Positions 46,301-55,442 are shown, counted from the stretch's first letter. The stretch: 64,000 nucleotides of DNA from Fibrella aestuarina BUZ 2 (GCF_000331105.1 NC_020054.1:5238555-5302554), one strand, 5' to 3'. The notes: generated from the letters alone by a model not told the origin. A program made the numbers and translations.

Positions 46301-46598
46301 CGAGTCGACGTCGAACTTCAGCACCAACACGCAGGCCAACTCGTACTACGTAGAAAACGGCTCGTACCTGCGGATGCAGAACCTGACGCTGGGCTACACC
46401 CTGCCGGCCGGTATGCTGGATCGGCTGGGCATGAAGCGCGTGCGGATTGCGGTAGCAGCCAACAACCTCTTCACCGTTACGGGCTACTCGGGCCTCGACC
46501 CGGCTGTAGGGGGCGCAGCTGATACCAACTTTGGTATCGACATCGGTAACTACCCCCTCACGCGTAGCTACAACGCCGTACTGAACATCAGCTTCTAA
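43332..46598 (+). CDS. SusC/RagA family TonB-linked outer membrane protein
   Basis: SusC proteins are TonB-dependent barrels that import glycans or peptides captured by their SusD lid. The 1088-residue protein has a signal peptide ending near LALAQ. A carboxypeptidase-like domain follows (about 35-110), with IPGVNVTIKGTTRG. The SusC hallmark LNEVVVTGY marks the TonB-box region. The plug domain contains QQLQGRVAGV and YVVDGVPTQN, and a 22-strand-type barrel ends in aromatic NAVLNISF. It is followed 70 bases later by its SusD partner. The first 130 residues are very close to the second SusC. Substrate unknown. Confidence 0.95.
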   Translation: MASRNLSKLLLGFSLLLGTLLSSTLALAQGTTRTGRVTGQSDGAGIPGVNVTIKGTTRGAVTNANGDFTIVADNAATLVFSFIGYKSQEVAVGSQTTFTVTLADDATSLNEVVVTGYTSDSRRETSGSVSTVPAQQLKTVPSGNVEQQLQGRVAGVTVITNGQPGTSSQIRVRGFGAFGGNQPLYVVDGVPTQNINFLNPDDIESTTVLKDAAAASIYGARAANGVIVYTTRRGQRRAQKLTVTYDGLYGFTDPGKGQPILNPQEQADWTWQARRNDIYQAGGTVGPDSFTGLAGGQYGSGQTPVLPEYLLVGTRAGVTGGVDLAAERTRYNTNPANGAVYLVIPSNKEGTNWYKAITRTAPLLRQTLGFSGGTDASRFYVSLGMQNQGGIVQYNDFSRYTLRANTEFDLTKNLRIGENFQLTYLSVKGQQGGSNGQNVAAEENDVLLAFRMAPIVPVYNSFGGYAGTAAPGFNNARNPVANRLGQQNNLSNSIIGYGNAYIEFDPIPALTLRSSLGGSFYNNYYNYYNRAQYENSENNTNFTYGEGASTGLAWTFTNTAQYKQRFGIHSIDVLGGIEALNTGSGRNIDGSGLNPATVDPAYVNLSTTTPGSTRLVNSGNGLGVNFYSQFARINYVFNDKYIVTGVIRRDGSSQFGANNRYGVFPAGSVAWRLSSEPFIKNQSWISDLKVRGGYGTMGNSNNVNPNNQYNLFSSNPGNGYDLTGANTSITPGFYRSQIGNPDAKWETSITTNFGIDGSFFNNRLEVIFDLWRKDTRDLLFQLGLPGVVGVRANAPSVNIASMRNQGIDIQIIGRGNVTSDLTYEANLTGSFLQNRITALAPGTPYFTGSGQRLSTPVVRNEPGQAISSFFGYKVIGLFNSKEEVSSAPTQDGAAPGRFRFADINNDGRINDDDRTYLGSPVPKFTGGATLTLKYKNFDFVTYLYTSLGNQIFNNSKWYTDFYPSFPGAAISARVKDSWLPTNTNTNVPIFESTSNFSTNTQANSYYVENGSYLRMQNLTLGYTLPAGMLDRLGMKRVRIAVAANNLFTVTGYSGLDPAVGGAADTNFGIDIGNYPLTRSYNAVLNISF

Positions 46599-46668
46599 AA
46601 CCAGATAACGGTCAGGTAGCCGATGCTGGTAACCTGACTACATCACAACAACGAGACAATCATCTATT

Positions 46669-48423
46669 ATGAAAAAGCTATTTCTTAGGGGAACAACCGT
46701 CGCGGCAATCTTGCTAGGCACCACGTTCGCCTGTAAAGAAAGTTTTTTGAATGTGCAGCCAACAGGCTCGTTGCGTACAGACAATCCGCTGCTGTACTCG
46801 AAGAGCTCGATCGATGCCGCCCTGGTTTCAACCTACGCTCAGCTTAATGGCCGGGGCTTCTCCCGGGCCACCAGCTCGTTCAACTGGGTGCGGGGTAGCG
46901 TATCGGGCGGTGAAGCCAACAAAGGGTCAAACTCCGGCGATGCGGGTGGTAACAGTAACTTCATCACCTTCCAGCGCTTTGAACTGCTGCCTTCCAACGG
47001 CGACGTGAACGACAAATGGCGGGGCATGTATGAAGGTATCAGCCGGGCCAATGCCGTGCTGCGCCTGCTGCCCAACGCCGGCGCCGACGTTTCTGCGGCC
47101 GACAAATCCCGGATCGAAGCCGAAGCCAAGTTCCTGCGGGCGCACTATTACTTCGAACTGAAGCGCTCCTTCAACATGGTGCCCTACGTAGACGAGACGC
47201 TCGACTACGGCACCGGCATTGAGAAGGTGGCGAACAACGTCGACATCTGGCCGAAGATCGAAGCCGATTTCAAATTCGCGGCCGATAACCTGCCCGCTAC
47301 TCAGGGCGCTGTAGGTCGTGCCAACAAGTGGGCGGCAACGGCGTACCTGGCGAAGACGTACCTGTACCAGAAAAAATACACCGAAAGCAAGGCCCTGTTT
47401 GATCAGGTTATTGCCAACGGCGTAACGGCTGGTGGTAAAAAGTACGCCCTGGTGGCCAACTACACGGATCTCTTCAATGCCGAGAAAGACAACAACGAAG
47501 AGTCGGTATTTGCGATTCAGGCGGCAGTGAACACCGGCGACGTAGCCAACTCGGCCCAGGAGCTCGACCTGAACTTCCCGTACAACACGGGCTCGAATGG
47601 CCCGGCCGGCTGCTGCGGTTTCTTTGCCCCCAGCTTTGAGCTGGCCAACTCGTTCCGCACGGCCAACGGCCTGCCCCTGCTCGATGGTTCATACAACACG
47701 GGTAACAACCAGTTGAAAAACGACCAGGGTATCGACTCAAAAACCGCCTTCACGCCAGACGCTGGCCCCGTAGATCCGCGGCTCGACTGGTCGGTTGGCC
47801 GCCGTGGTATCCCCTACCTCGACTGGCAGGTGCACCCCGGCCTCGACTGGATTCGTGACCAGGGCTTCGCCGGCCCCTACTCGCCCAAGAAGTTTATCTT
47901 CTACAGATCGCAGGACAAAACCCTCACGGATGGTAGCTCATGGACTGATGGGTACTCGGCCATCAACTACAACATCATTCGGTTTGCCGATGTGCTGCTG
48001 ATGGCAGCCGAAGCCGAAATCGAAGTGGGTAGTCTGGAAACGGCACGTACCTACATCAACCAGGTTCGCACGCGGGCGGCTAACCCAGCTTATTGGGTAA
48101 AGCTGAGCGGTGCCAACGCGGCCAACTACGTGATCAACACGTATGCAACGGCGTTTGCCAGCAAAGAGGCAGCACGGACTGCGGTTCAGTTCGAGCGTAA
48201 GTTGGAACTGTCGGGCGAAGGCCACCGCTTCTATGACCTGGTACGCTGGGGGAATGCGTCAACGGTGCTGAACGCTTTCCTTGCCTACGAAAGCCAGAAA
48301 TTGCCCGTAGGGTACGGCGGCGCGAAGTTCACGGCCAACAAAGATGAGTATATGCCGATCCCGCTCACGCAGATCGACTATCAGGGTCGCGATGTACTCA
48401 AGCAAAATCCGGGATACAACTAA
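46669..48423 (+). CDS. SusD/RagB family nutrient-binding lipoprotein
   Basis: The 584-residue protein is the surface lid of the SusC transporter before it. The lipoprotein signal ends at TTFAC (Cys22). The SusD fold shows its TPR-like helices (DKWRGMYEGISRANAVLRLL, AEAKFLRAHYYFELKR) and the conserved C-terminal VQFERKLELSGEGHRFYDLVRWG segment. The typical Asn/Gly loop region (SNGPAGCCGFFAPSFELA) lies in the middle; a similar CCGF stretch occurs in the second SusD. It is the last gene of this operon, followed by a terminator. Ligand unknown. Confidence 0.95.
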   Translation: MKKLFLRGTTVAAILLGTTFACKESFLNVQPTGSLRTDNPLLYSKSSIDAALVSTYAQLNGRGFSRATSSFNWVRGSVSGGEANKGSNSGDAGGNSNFITFQRFELLPSNGDVNDKWRGMYEGISRANAVLRLLPNAGADVSAADKSRIEAEAKFLRAHYYFELKRSFNMVPYVDETLDYGTGIEKVANNVDIWPKIEADFKFAADNLPATQGAVGRANKWAATAYLAKTYLYQKKYTESKALFDQVIANGVTAGGKKYALVANYTDLFNAEKDNNEESVFAIQAAVNTGDVANSAQELDLNFPYNTGSNGPAGCCGFFAPSFELANSFRTANGLPLLDGSYNTGNNQLKNDQGIDSKTAFTPDAGPVDPRLDWSVGRRGIPYLDWQVHPGLDWIRDQGFAGPYSPKKFIFYRSQDKTLTDGSSWTDGYSAINYNIIRFADVLLMAAEAEIEVGSLETARTYINQVRTRAANPAYWVKLSGANAANYVINTYATAFASKEAARTAVQFERKLELSGEGHRFYDLVRWGNASTVLNAFLAYESQKLPVGYGGAKFTANKDEYMPIPLTQIDYQGRDVLKQNPGYN

Positions 48424-48454
48424 GACGACTAGTTGATAACCCTTTTTATTGACA

Positions 48455-48485
48455 AGGTCCGCCAATCTGTTGGCGGACCTTTTTC
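48455..48485 (+). terminator. terminator of susCD operon 1
   Basis: Stem AGGTCCGCCAA / TTGGCGGACCT followed by five T. Confidence 0.9.
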
Positions 48486-48712
48486 ATGTCCGTACCATAT
48501 CAAATCTATGTTTAAAGTAGATATAACACCCCCTTTTTCTTTGAATCGTTCAATTCGTTAACTTATTTGTACTTACTTCATTGCTTAAGTACTCTATCAG
48601 AATCAGCCTAAACTACTTAGTAAATATCAAAAACAACGATTGCATTATTTTACGAAAAATTAACAATTAATAGCATAAAGGTATAATTATTTCATGCAAT
48701 GCTTCTAAACGG

Positions 48713-48743
48713 TTTGCAACGTTCTGGATAGGTAATAGCTTTA
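48713..48743 (+). promoter_or_regulatory. promoter of susCD operon 2 (TTTG-N19-TAGCTTTA)
   Basis: TTTG at 48713-48716 and TAGCTTTA at 48736-48743, 19 bases apart. GGTAATAGCTTTAG is identical to the first promoter, and the ATG again follows after 51 bases. Confidence 0.8.
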
Positions 48744-48794
48744 GAGTTAGTCATTCAGAAGAATGGCTAATAGACAAACCTAATTTTATACTCT

Positions 48795-51700
48795 ATGTTA
48801 AACATGTACATGTCCAGATTCATGGGCATCGCCCTCTTCTTGGGTGTGCTATTCACGAGCGGAATGGCATTGGCACAGGGCACTACCCGAACAGGGCGAG
48901 TGACAAGCCAAACCGACGGGACCGGGCTTCCCGGCGTCAATGTTACAGTGAAAGGCACGACCCGAGGGGCTGTAACTAACCCAAACGGCGAGTTTTCAAT
49001 TGTCGCCACCGATGACGCCACCCTGGTCTTCTCGTTTATTGGATACAAAGCACAGGAGGTTCGCCTGGGCAATCAAACCAATATCAAAGTGTCGCTTAGC
49101 GAAGAAAACGCAACACTGAACGAGGTGGTCGTAACGGGCTATAGCTCACAATCGCGCCGGGACATTACCGGGGCAGTAGCTACGGTCAATACCAAAGAAC
49201 TGTTGTCGATTCCGGCCACAGACGTGTCGCAGCAGTTGCAGGGCCGCGTAGCCGGGGTGACGGTAACCAACGATGCTACACCGGGCGGTAGTGCCACCGT
49301 GCGGATTCGTGGTCTGGGTACCATCGGTAGCAATGACCCGCTCTACATCATCGACGGTGTACCCACGCAGAACCTGGGTACCATCAACCCGAACGACATC
49401 GAAACCTTCCAGGTGTTGAAAGACGCCTCGGCTTCGTCGATCTACGGGTCACGGGCAGCCAACGGCGTTGTCATCATCACGACCAAGAAAGGGAAAGCCG
49501 GGGTATCGCGCATTACCTTCGACGCCTACTACGGTAGCCAGCAGTGGGCTAAGAAAGGCGAGGTATTGAATTCAACCGAACTGGGCCAATACCTGTACCT
49601 GGCCGACGTAAACGCGGGCAAAACGCCTTCACACGGTCAGTATACGTACGGCGCCAATGGGCAGGTTACCATTCCGGCCTATGTGTTCCCCAGCCGGGGT
49701 GCCGAAGGTTCACCCGACGTTGATCCGGCCAAGTACTCGCTGACGCCGAGCAACATCTACCCGATCACCCGCTCAGCCAATACCAACTGGTTTGATGAAG
49801 TAACGCAGGCGGCCCCCATCCAGAACTACCAGCTTGGTGCGTCGGGTGGTTCAGAAACGGGCCGTTACGCCTTGTCAGTCAACTACTTCAATCAGGAAGG
49901 TACGGTAAAGTACATTGGCTATGACCGCTATTCGATCCGGGCCAACACCGAGTTCAACGTGAAGAAGCGCATCCGGGTTGGTGAAAACCTGACCGTGGCC
50001 TACAGCAGCCGCAAGGGTGGTTTCAACAACAACGAAGAGCAGAACGCCGTATCGGGTGCCTACAAGCACCACCCCCTGCTGCCGGTTTTTGATATTGCGG
50101 GCAACTTCGCGGGTAGCCGGGGCCTAAACCTCGGGAACAACGAAAACCCGGTAGCGACGCTGTACCGTCAGCGCGACAACCGCTACAACAGCATCCGCGT
50201 GTTTGGTAACGCCTATGCCGAAGTCGACCTGCCTGCGGGCTTCATGGTTCGTAGCTCGATCGGTATCGATGCCAACAGCGACCGGGCCAAGTACCTGCGC
50301 CGGGCCAACCCCGAATACATCGAGGGTAACTTCAACCTGGAGCTGAACGATCAGAGCCGCTACAACTACCAGTGGGTCTGGACCAACACGCTGAACTACG
50401 CCAAAACCTTCGGTGGTGCGCACAAAGTGGAAGCGTTTGTCGGTACGGAGGCCATCAAGCAGTATCAGGAGTATTTCGATGCGTTCCGTAGCGGCTTCTT
50501 CAACGATCAGCTGTCGATTCAGAGCTACCTCGATCTGGGTACGCGGGCGACGTCGGCCAACAGCGGCCGGGTTGAGCAGGATTACACGCTGTTCTCTATC
50601 TTCGGAAAGGTCAACTACGCCTTCAACGACAAGTACCTGTTCCAGGCCATCCTGCGTCGTGACCAGTCGTCGCGTTTCCTGGCTGCCTCAAACAGCGCCC
50701 TGTTCCCCGCCGTATCGGCTGGCTGGCGGATTTCGCAGGAAGACTTCTTCAAGAACATCACCTTCATCAACGACATGAAGATCCGGGCCGGCTACGGGCA
50801 GACGGGTAACCAGGCGATTGGTGATTACAACGCATACACGACGTACCAGTCAGACACCTATCACTCAGGTTATCCGATCAACGGTGATCCGGGCACAGCT
50901 ACGGCTGGTTTCGACATCCGGCGTTTTGGTAACCCGAATGCAAAATGGGAATCGACGGCCTCGACCAACATCGGTTTCGACGTGTCGATGCTCGCCAACA
51001 AACTGGAGGTGAACTTCGACGTGTGGAGCCGGAAAACGACCGACATGCTGTTCACCACGCCGTTTACGTATTCGGCGGGTGATGCCGAAATTCCGTCGTA
51101 CAACGTGGGTAGCATGAGCAACCGCGGAGTCGACCTGGCAATCAGCTACCGCGATCGTCGTGGCGATTTCCGGTATGGCGCTACGCTGAACTTCGCGACG
51201 TACCGCAACGAAGTCATCCAGTTGGACGAAAGCCCCTCGACCCGCTACTTCGGGTATAGCTCACGTGTACCGGGTGGCGGTGTGACCCTGACGCAGGCGG
51301 GCCTGCCCGTGTCGTCGTTCTACGGCTACAAAGTGCTGGGTATCTTCCAGAGCGATGAAGAAGCCAAAGCCTGGGCACCGTTCGGGACGACGACTTACAA
51401 CAAAGCCGGTAAATTCAAATTTGCCGACGTCAACGGTGATGGCGTGATTACCGACGCTGACCGTACGGTTATTGGTTCGCCGCACCCCGATTTCACGTAT
51501 GGCCTCAACCTGAACCTGGGCTACAGAAACTTCGACCTTACCGTATTTGGTAGCGGTTCGCAGGGCAACCAGATCTTCAACTATACGCGCTACTTCACCG
51601 ATTTCAACACCTTCCAGGGGAACCGGTCGAAGCGGGCACTGTACGAAGCCTGGTCACCGACCAACAAGGGTGGCACCACGCCGATCCCCGACGCCAACGA

Positions 51701-51998
51701 TCAGGTGAGCAGCCTGCCCTCGACGTACTTCATCGAGAATGGTTCGTACTTCCGCCTGAAAAACGTTCAACTCGGCTACACGCTCCCCACCGCCCTGCTG
51801 TCGAAGCTGGGTCTGGGTACCGCTCAGGTATACGTTCAGGGCCAAAACCTGCTGACCGTTACGAAGTACACCGGCCTGAACCCGGAGATCAGCATCTCGA
51901 ACAACTCGAGTGGTGACCGCAACCGGAACCTGGGCTTCGATGGTGGTTATCTGCCGGTATCCCGGACGCTCCTGGTCGGCCTGAACCTAAGTTTCTAA
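48795..51998 (+). CDS. SusC/RagA family TonB-linked outer membrane protein
   Basis: The 1067-residue protein is a second SusC-type importer. It has a signal peptide ending near MALAQ and a carboxypeptidase-like domain with LPGVNVTVKGTTRG. LNEVVVTGY, the plug motifs QQLQGRVAGV and YIIDGVPTQN, and a long barrel ending in LLVGLNLSF follow. The start at 48795 is supported by the promoter-to-ATG distance, which is identical to that of the first SusC; Met codons at 48804 and 48810 are alternatives. The N-terminal third is close to the first SusC while the barrels differ, so the pair arose by duplication or recombination and probably handles different substrates. Confidence 0.95.
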   Translation: MLNMYMSRFMGIALFLGVLFTSGMALAQGTTRTGRVTSQTDGTGLPGVNVTVKGTTRGAVTNPNGEFSIVATDDATLVFSFIGYKAQEVRLGNQTNIKVSLSEENATLNEVVVTGYSSQSRRDITGAVATVNTKELLSIPATDVSQQLQGRVAGVTVTNDATPGGSATVRIRGLGTIGSNDPLYIIDGVPTQNLGTINPNDIETFQVLKDASASSIYGSRAANGVVIITTKKGKAGVSRITFDAYYGSQQWAKKGEVLNSTELGQYLYLADVNAGKTPSHGQYTYGANGQVTIPAYVFPSRGAEGSPDVDPAKYSLTPSNIYPITRSANTNWFDEVTQAAPIQNYQLGASGGSETGRYALSVNYFNQEGTVKYIGYDRYSIRANTEFNVKKRIRVGENLTVAYSSRKGGFNNNEEQNAVSGAYKHHPLLPVFDIAGNFAGSRGLNLGNNENPVATLYRQRDNRYNSIRVFGNAYAEVDLPAGFMVRSSIGIDANSDRAKYLRRANPEYIEGNFNLELNDQSRYNYQWVWTNTLNYAKTFGGAHKVEAFVGTEAIKQYQEYFDAFRSGFFNDQLSIQSYLDLGTRATSANSGRVEQDYTLFSIFGKVNYAFNDKYLFQAILRRDQSSRFLAASNSALFPAVSAGWRISQEDFFKNITFINDMKIRAGYGQTGNQAIGDYNAYTTYQSDTYHSGYPINGDPGTATAGFDIRRFGNPNAKWESTASTNIGFDVSMLANKLEVNFDVWSRKTTDMLFTTPFTYSAGDAEIPSYNVGSMSNRGVDLAISYRDRRGDFRYGATLNFATYRNEVIQLDESPSTRYFGYSSRVPGGGVTLTQAGLPVSSFYGYKVLGIFQSDEEAKAWAPFGTTTYNKAGKFKFADVNGDGVITDADRTVIGSPHPDFTYGLNLNLGYRNFDLTVFGSGSQGNQIFNYTRYFTDFNTFQGNRSKRALYEAWSPTNKGGTTPIPDANDQVSSLPSTYFIENGSYFRLKNVQLGYTLPTALLSKLGLGTAQVYVQGQNLLTVTKYTGLNPEISISNNSSGDRNRNLGFDGGYLPVSRTLLVGLNLSF

Positions 51999-52031
51999 GT
52001 CATTACTCCCAAAGACAATCGGCATAACATT

Positions 52032-53822
52032 ATGCAACTTCTTCATAAAAAAATTGTCATCTCGACGCTTACGCTCACCGGCCTTTTGCTGCTGGATGCG
52101 TGTAGCACCGACTTTCTGACCCGTCAGCCACAGGGACAGTACAGCCCCGCCTCGCTTAGCAACAGCAACGGCATCGAGGGGCTGCTGATTGGTGCCTATG
52201 GCATGATCGACGGACAGGGGATCGACGGGCAAGACGCCTGGAACCACGAAGTACAGAACTGGGTCTACGGTGGTATTGCATCAGACGATGCCTATAAAGG
52301 CACCGACTCGGGTGACCAACCCGAACAGTCGTTCATCGAACGCTACGACTTCCAGCCGACCCTCAACCACACCCGCAACAAATGGCGTGGGCTGTATGAG
52401 GGGGTTGCGCGTACCAATGACCTGCTCGACAACTTAGGCGCCGCCACAGGGATCACCGATGCCCGCAAGAAGCAGATCGAGGCCGAGGCCCGGTTCCTGC
52501 GCGGCTATTTCCACTTCGAGGCCCGGAAGATTTTCCGGTACGTTCCATACATCGACGAGAAAATCTACGATGCCAGCGACCCGAACTCGACCAAGGTTCC
52601 AAACGACAAGGAGATCTGGCCAAACATCGAAGCCGATTTCCAGGCAGCGATGGCGGTGCTGCCCGAAACACAGGCTGAACCCGGCCGCCCAACCAAGTGG
52701 GCAGCGATGGCACACCTAGCCAAGACCTACATGTTCCAGGGGTTTGATATCAGCACGGGTGCACCTAATGCGGCCAAACTGCAGCAGGCCAAAGCGCTGC
52801 TCGACCAAATCGTGAACAGCGGCAAATTCTCCCTGATGGAGAATTACTCGCAGAACTTCGATTCGGACACCCGCAACAACAAGGAGTCGATTTTCGAGGT
52901 GCAATATGCCAAGTCGGCGGCCGATGATGGCGCTGCCAATGCCGGTATGGGCCTGGCTCACCCCTACGCATCGCCTTGGGGCTGCTGCGGCTTCTATCAG
53001 CCGTCGCAAAACCTCGTGAACGCCTACAAAACCGACGCCAACGGCCTGCCCTTGCTCGACACGTTCAATGATTCTGACGTGAAAAATGACCAGGGTGTTG
53101 CCTTCGAAGCGGCTTACACGCCCCACACGGGCACCCTTGACCCCCGCCTCGACTGGACGGTTGGTCGCCGGGGTATCCTCTTCAAAGACTGGAAAATCCA
53201 TAACAGCGACTTCATCCGCGATCAGTCGTATGGTGGCCCCTACTCGCCCAAGAAGCACGTTGCCTCGCGGAAAAACACGCTGCTGGGTGCCGGCTGGGTA
53301 AACCTGACGGCCAACAACTACCGCATGATCCGGTACTCGCACGTGCTGCTGTGGCTCGCCGAAGCCGAAACCGAAGTCGGTAGCCTGACCCGCGCCCGCG
53401 ATCTGGTCAATATGATTCGGAAGCGTGCCGCCAACCCCGCCGACTTCGTGAAGCTGGCCACGCAGGGTGCCACCCGCGATGCCTACACGGTCGATGAAAG
53501 CAAGCCTGCCGCCAACTACCTCATCAAGGAGTACCCGGCGTCGGCGTTTGCCACCAAAGAAGCCGCTCGTAAGGCTGTCCGCTTTGAAACGCGCCTTGAG
53601 TTTGCGATGGAAGGACACCGGTTCTTCGATCTCGTTCGCTGGGGTATCGCAGCCGACGTACTCAACACCTACGTAACGAAGGAGGCCGACAAACGTACCT
53701 ACAAGCGCGGTGCCCGGTTTGTAAAGGGCCGGAACGAGTATTACCCCGTTCCCCAACAAGCCATCGATAATGCCTTCAAAAACGGTCAGCCCACGCTGGT
53801 GCAGAACCCGGCCTACAAGTAG
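52032..53822 (+). CDS. SusD/RagB family nutrient-binding lipoprotein
   Basis: The 596-residue protein partners the SusC directly upstream (33 bases away). The lipoprotein signal ends at LLLDAC (Cys24). The SusD core shows NKWRGLYEGVARTNDLLDNL, AEARFLRGYFHFEARK, the mid-protein CCGFYQPSQNLVNAY loop and VRFETRLEFAMEGHRFFDLVRWG. The end VQNPAYK resembles the KQNPGYN of the first SusD. Ligand unknown. A strong terminator follows. Confidence 0.95.
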   Translation: MQLLHKKIVISTLTLTGLLLLDACSTDFLTRQPQGQYSPASLSNSNGIEGLLIGAYGMIDGQGIDGQDAWNHEVQNWVYGGIASDDAYKGTDSGDQPEQSFIERYDFQPTLNHTRNKWRGLYEGVARTNDLLDNLGAATGITDARKKQIEAEARFLRGYFHFEARKIFRYVPYIDEKIYDASDPNSTKVPNDKEIWPNIEADFQAAMAVLPETQAEPGRPTKWAAMAHLAKTYMFQGFDISTGAPNAAKLQQAKALLDQIVNSGKFSLMENYSQNFDSDTRNNKESIFEVQYAKSAADDGAANAGMGLAHPYASPWGCCGFYQPSQNLVNAYKTDANGLPLLDTFNDSDVKNDQGVAFEAAYTPHTGTLDPRLDWTVGRRGILFKDWKIHNSDFIRDQSYGGPYSPKKHVASRKNTLLGAGWVNLTANNYRMIRYSHVLLWLAEAETEVGSLTRARDLVNMIRKRAANPADFVKLATQGATRDAYTVDESKPAANYLIKEYPASAFATKEAARKAVRFETRLEFAMEGHRFFDLVRWGIAADVLNTYVTKEADKRTYKRGARFVKGRNEYYPVPQQAIDNAFKNGQPTLVQNPAYK

Positions 53823-53848
53823 TCGGTACACAGCATAGCTTAATAGTC

Positions 53849-53890
53849 AAAAAGCCCGTTTCGAGATGTTGCTCGAAACGGGCTTTTTCG
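53849..53890. terminator. bidirectional terminator after susCD operon 2
   Basis: Stem AAAGCCCGTTTCGAG / CTCGAAACGGGCTTT flanked by A-run and T-run. It serves the SusD gene and the convergent minus-strand gene ending at 53898. Confidence 0.92.
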
Positions 53891-53897
53891 TTGGCTG

Positions 53898-54521
53898 TCA
53901 ATACGACAGGCCCGGCGTTTTCCGCAGGTACGTCGCCGTCGTGAGTTGAGCCAACATGAAAGCCGCCACGTCGGCACGCGAGATTTTCAGCCTCAGCCCG
54001 GCAGCGTTGGTGCCAAAGCCGTGTTGATACAGGTTGGTGAGCGGGCCATCGGTAAAGGCGGCGGGCCGAACGATCGTCCAGTCGAGCGAACTGCGCCGGA
54101 TGTATTGCTCCTGCAGTTCGTGGTCCTGCATGGCTTGTTTCAGCAACAGACCAAACATCAGGTATTTCCAGAAAAAATTCAGATTTTCCCGACTGTCACC
54201 AGCGCCCAGCGTGGTCTGGCAAATGAGGCGATCAATCCCCTCACGTTCCATCGCCTGAATAATATGCCGGGTACCTTCGGCGCGAACAACCCCTTTGCGC
54301 CCCGCCCCTAAGGCACACAATACGGCATCGTGCCCGCCGATGGCCTGCTCAACAGCCGCGTAATCCAGTACGTCGCCCGCGTATACCTGCAATGAAGGAT
54401 GCTCAACCTGTACCGATTCGGGTCGACGACTGAAAGCGGTGACCGTGTGTCCCTGATCGAGTGCCTGACGAACGAGCTCGCGGCCGATGCTGCCCGTTGC
54501 TCCAAAAATGATGATGCGCAT
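53898..54521 (-). CDS. NAD(P)-binding protein, atypical SDR
   Basis: The 207-residue protein has an N-terminal Rossmann motif GATGSIG (residues 7-13) after MRIIIF, then AFSRRPES and YAGDVLDY. It lacks the classical YxxxK catalytic pair, like the atypical SDR (NmrA/BVR-B-like) group. The WTIVRPAAFTDGPLT segment is typical of that group. Such proteins serve as flavin reductases or redox sensors; which applies here is unknown. It is followed closely by the AraC regulator on the same strand upstream (67 bases), suggesting a small unit. Confidence 0.85.
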   Translation of the reverse strand: MRIIIFGATGSIGRELVRQALDQGHTVTAFSRRPESVQVEHPSLQVYAGDVLDYAAVEQAIGGHDAVLCALGAGRKGVVRAEGTRHIIQAMEREGIDRLICQTTLGAGDSRENLNFFWKYLMFGLLLKQAMQDHELQEQYIRRSSLDWTIVRPAAFTDGPLTNLYQHGFGTNAAGLRLKISRADVAAFMLAQLTTATYLRKTPGLSY

Positions 54522-54588
54522 ATCCTTTTTTTAGGACAAACGTACCCGTCGGCAAAGGGTGAAAATAGAACAAAACCGACAGCGCGCC

Positions 54589-55404
54589 TTACGTACCCAG
54601 CGGACTGAGTAGCCGGGCATCGGCCCGATGCCGCCGAAACTGCAGGGGCGTCACGCCCGTGAATTCTTTAAACGAGCGGATGAAGTGCGACTGATCGGCG
54701 TATCCGTTGTCGAACGCAATGTCTGACAGCTTCTGGTAGTGGCGGCTTTCCAGCTGACTCAGTGCCGACTGAAACCGACAAATGCGTGAAAACAGGCGCG
54801 GTGAAATGCCAACGTACTGCTCAAACCGACGTTCAAAGGTGCGCTCCGAAAGGTTGAGGTACTGTTGCAACGCGGGCAATTGGGTCAGCCCGTTTGTGAT
54901 CCGAATCCGCCCAAGGGCATAGTCCAGCGCCGGGTCGACGCCCAGGGCGCTGGTTCGGGCGAGTTGGAGCACATAGGCCGATAACCGGCTGACCTGCTGG
55001 GCCGCCGTTTCGTGCCAAAGCTGCTCCTGCAAAGACTCGATGCCCTGCGTTGGCAACGCACTCAGGTCATAACAGGTATCCGTCAGTTCATTAGCCCTAA
55101 CCGCCAGTAATGGCCCGATCGCCTGCGGGTGCAACAAACCGACAATGAGCCGGAAAGGTCCTTCAGTCGTAATCTGCACGGGTTTGACCGGCTGACCGTA
55201 CAGAAACAGCGACGCCAGCGTATCGGTCTTGTTGGCCAGTAGCACCCCGGCGCGGGCCGATTGCTGAAAGACCAGACCGGGAAACCCATCGGCAAAAAAC
55301 GAAAACGACTGCGCCGGTGCCGCCGGATCGGTGGATTCCAGCACCAGCCACTCCTTGACAAACGGGCGCAGCGCAGCCGATGGCGCAATACGTTGAGGAA
55401 TCAT
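54589..55404 (-). CDS. AraC-family transcriptional regulator
   Basis: The 271-residue protein has an N-terminal ligand-type domain of the DUF6597 kind (FFADGFPGLVFQQ, then FRLIVGLLHPQAIG). The C-terminal two-helix-turn-helix DNA-binding domain covers about 165-262. The second HTH is marked by LSDIAFDNGYADQSHFIRSF and the closing FTGVTPLQFRRHRA. It probably controls the adjacent atypical SDR gene downstream on the same strand. No operator could be fixed. The start at 55404 is the first ATG in the frame. Confidence 0.93.
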   Translation of the reverse strand: MIPQRIAPSAALRPFVKEWLVLESTDPAAPAQSFSFFADGFPGLVFQQSARAGVLLANKTDTLASLFLYGQPVKPVQITTEGPFRLIVGLLHPQAIGPLLAVRANELTDTCYDLSALPTQGIESLQEQLWHETAAQQVSRLSAYVLQLARTSALGVDPALDYALGRIRITNGLTQLPALQQYLNLSERTFERRFEQYVGISPRLFSRICRFQSALSQLESRHYQKLSDIAFDNGYADQSHFIRSFKEFTGVTPLQFRRHRADARLLSPLGT

Positions 55405-55442
55405 AGTAATGAGTCAGGCTATGATTTGTGTTAATGCACTGT

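Larger units (their letters stand above)
48424..48794. other. gene-free regulatory stretch before the second SusC
   Basis: About 370 bases: the terminator at 48455, then an A+T-rich part with a conserved module (ACTTAGTA at about 48614 and 48639-48659, 18 of 21 identical to 43175-43195), then the promoter at 48713-48743. No gene is visible. Confidence 0.7.
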
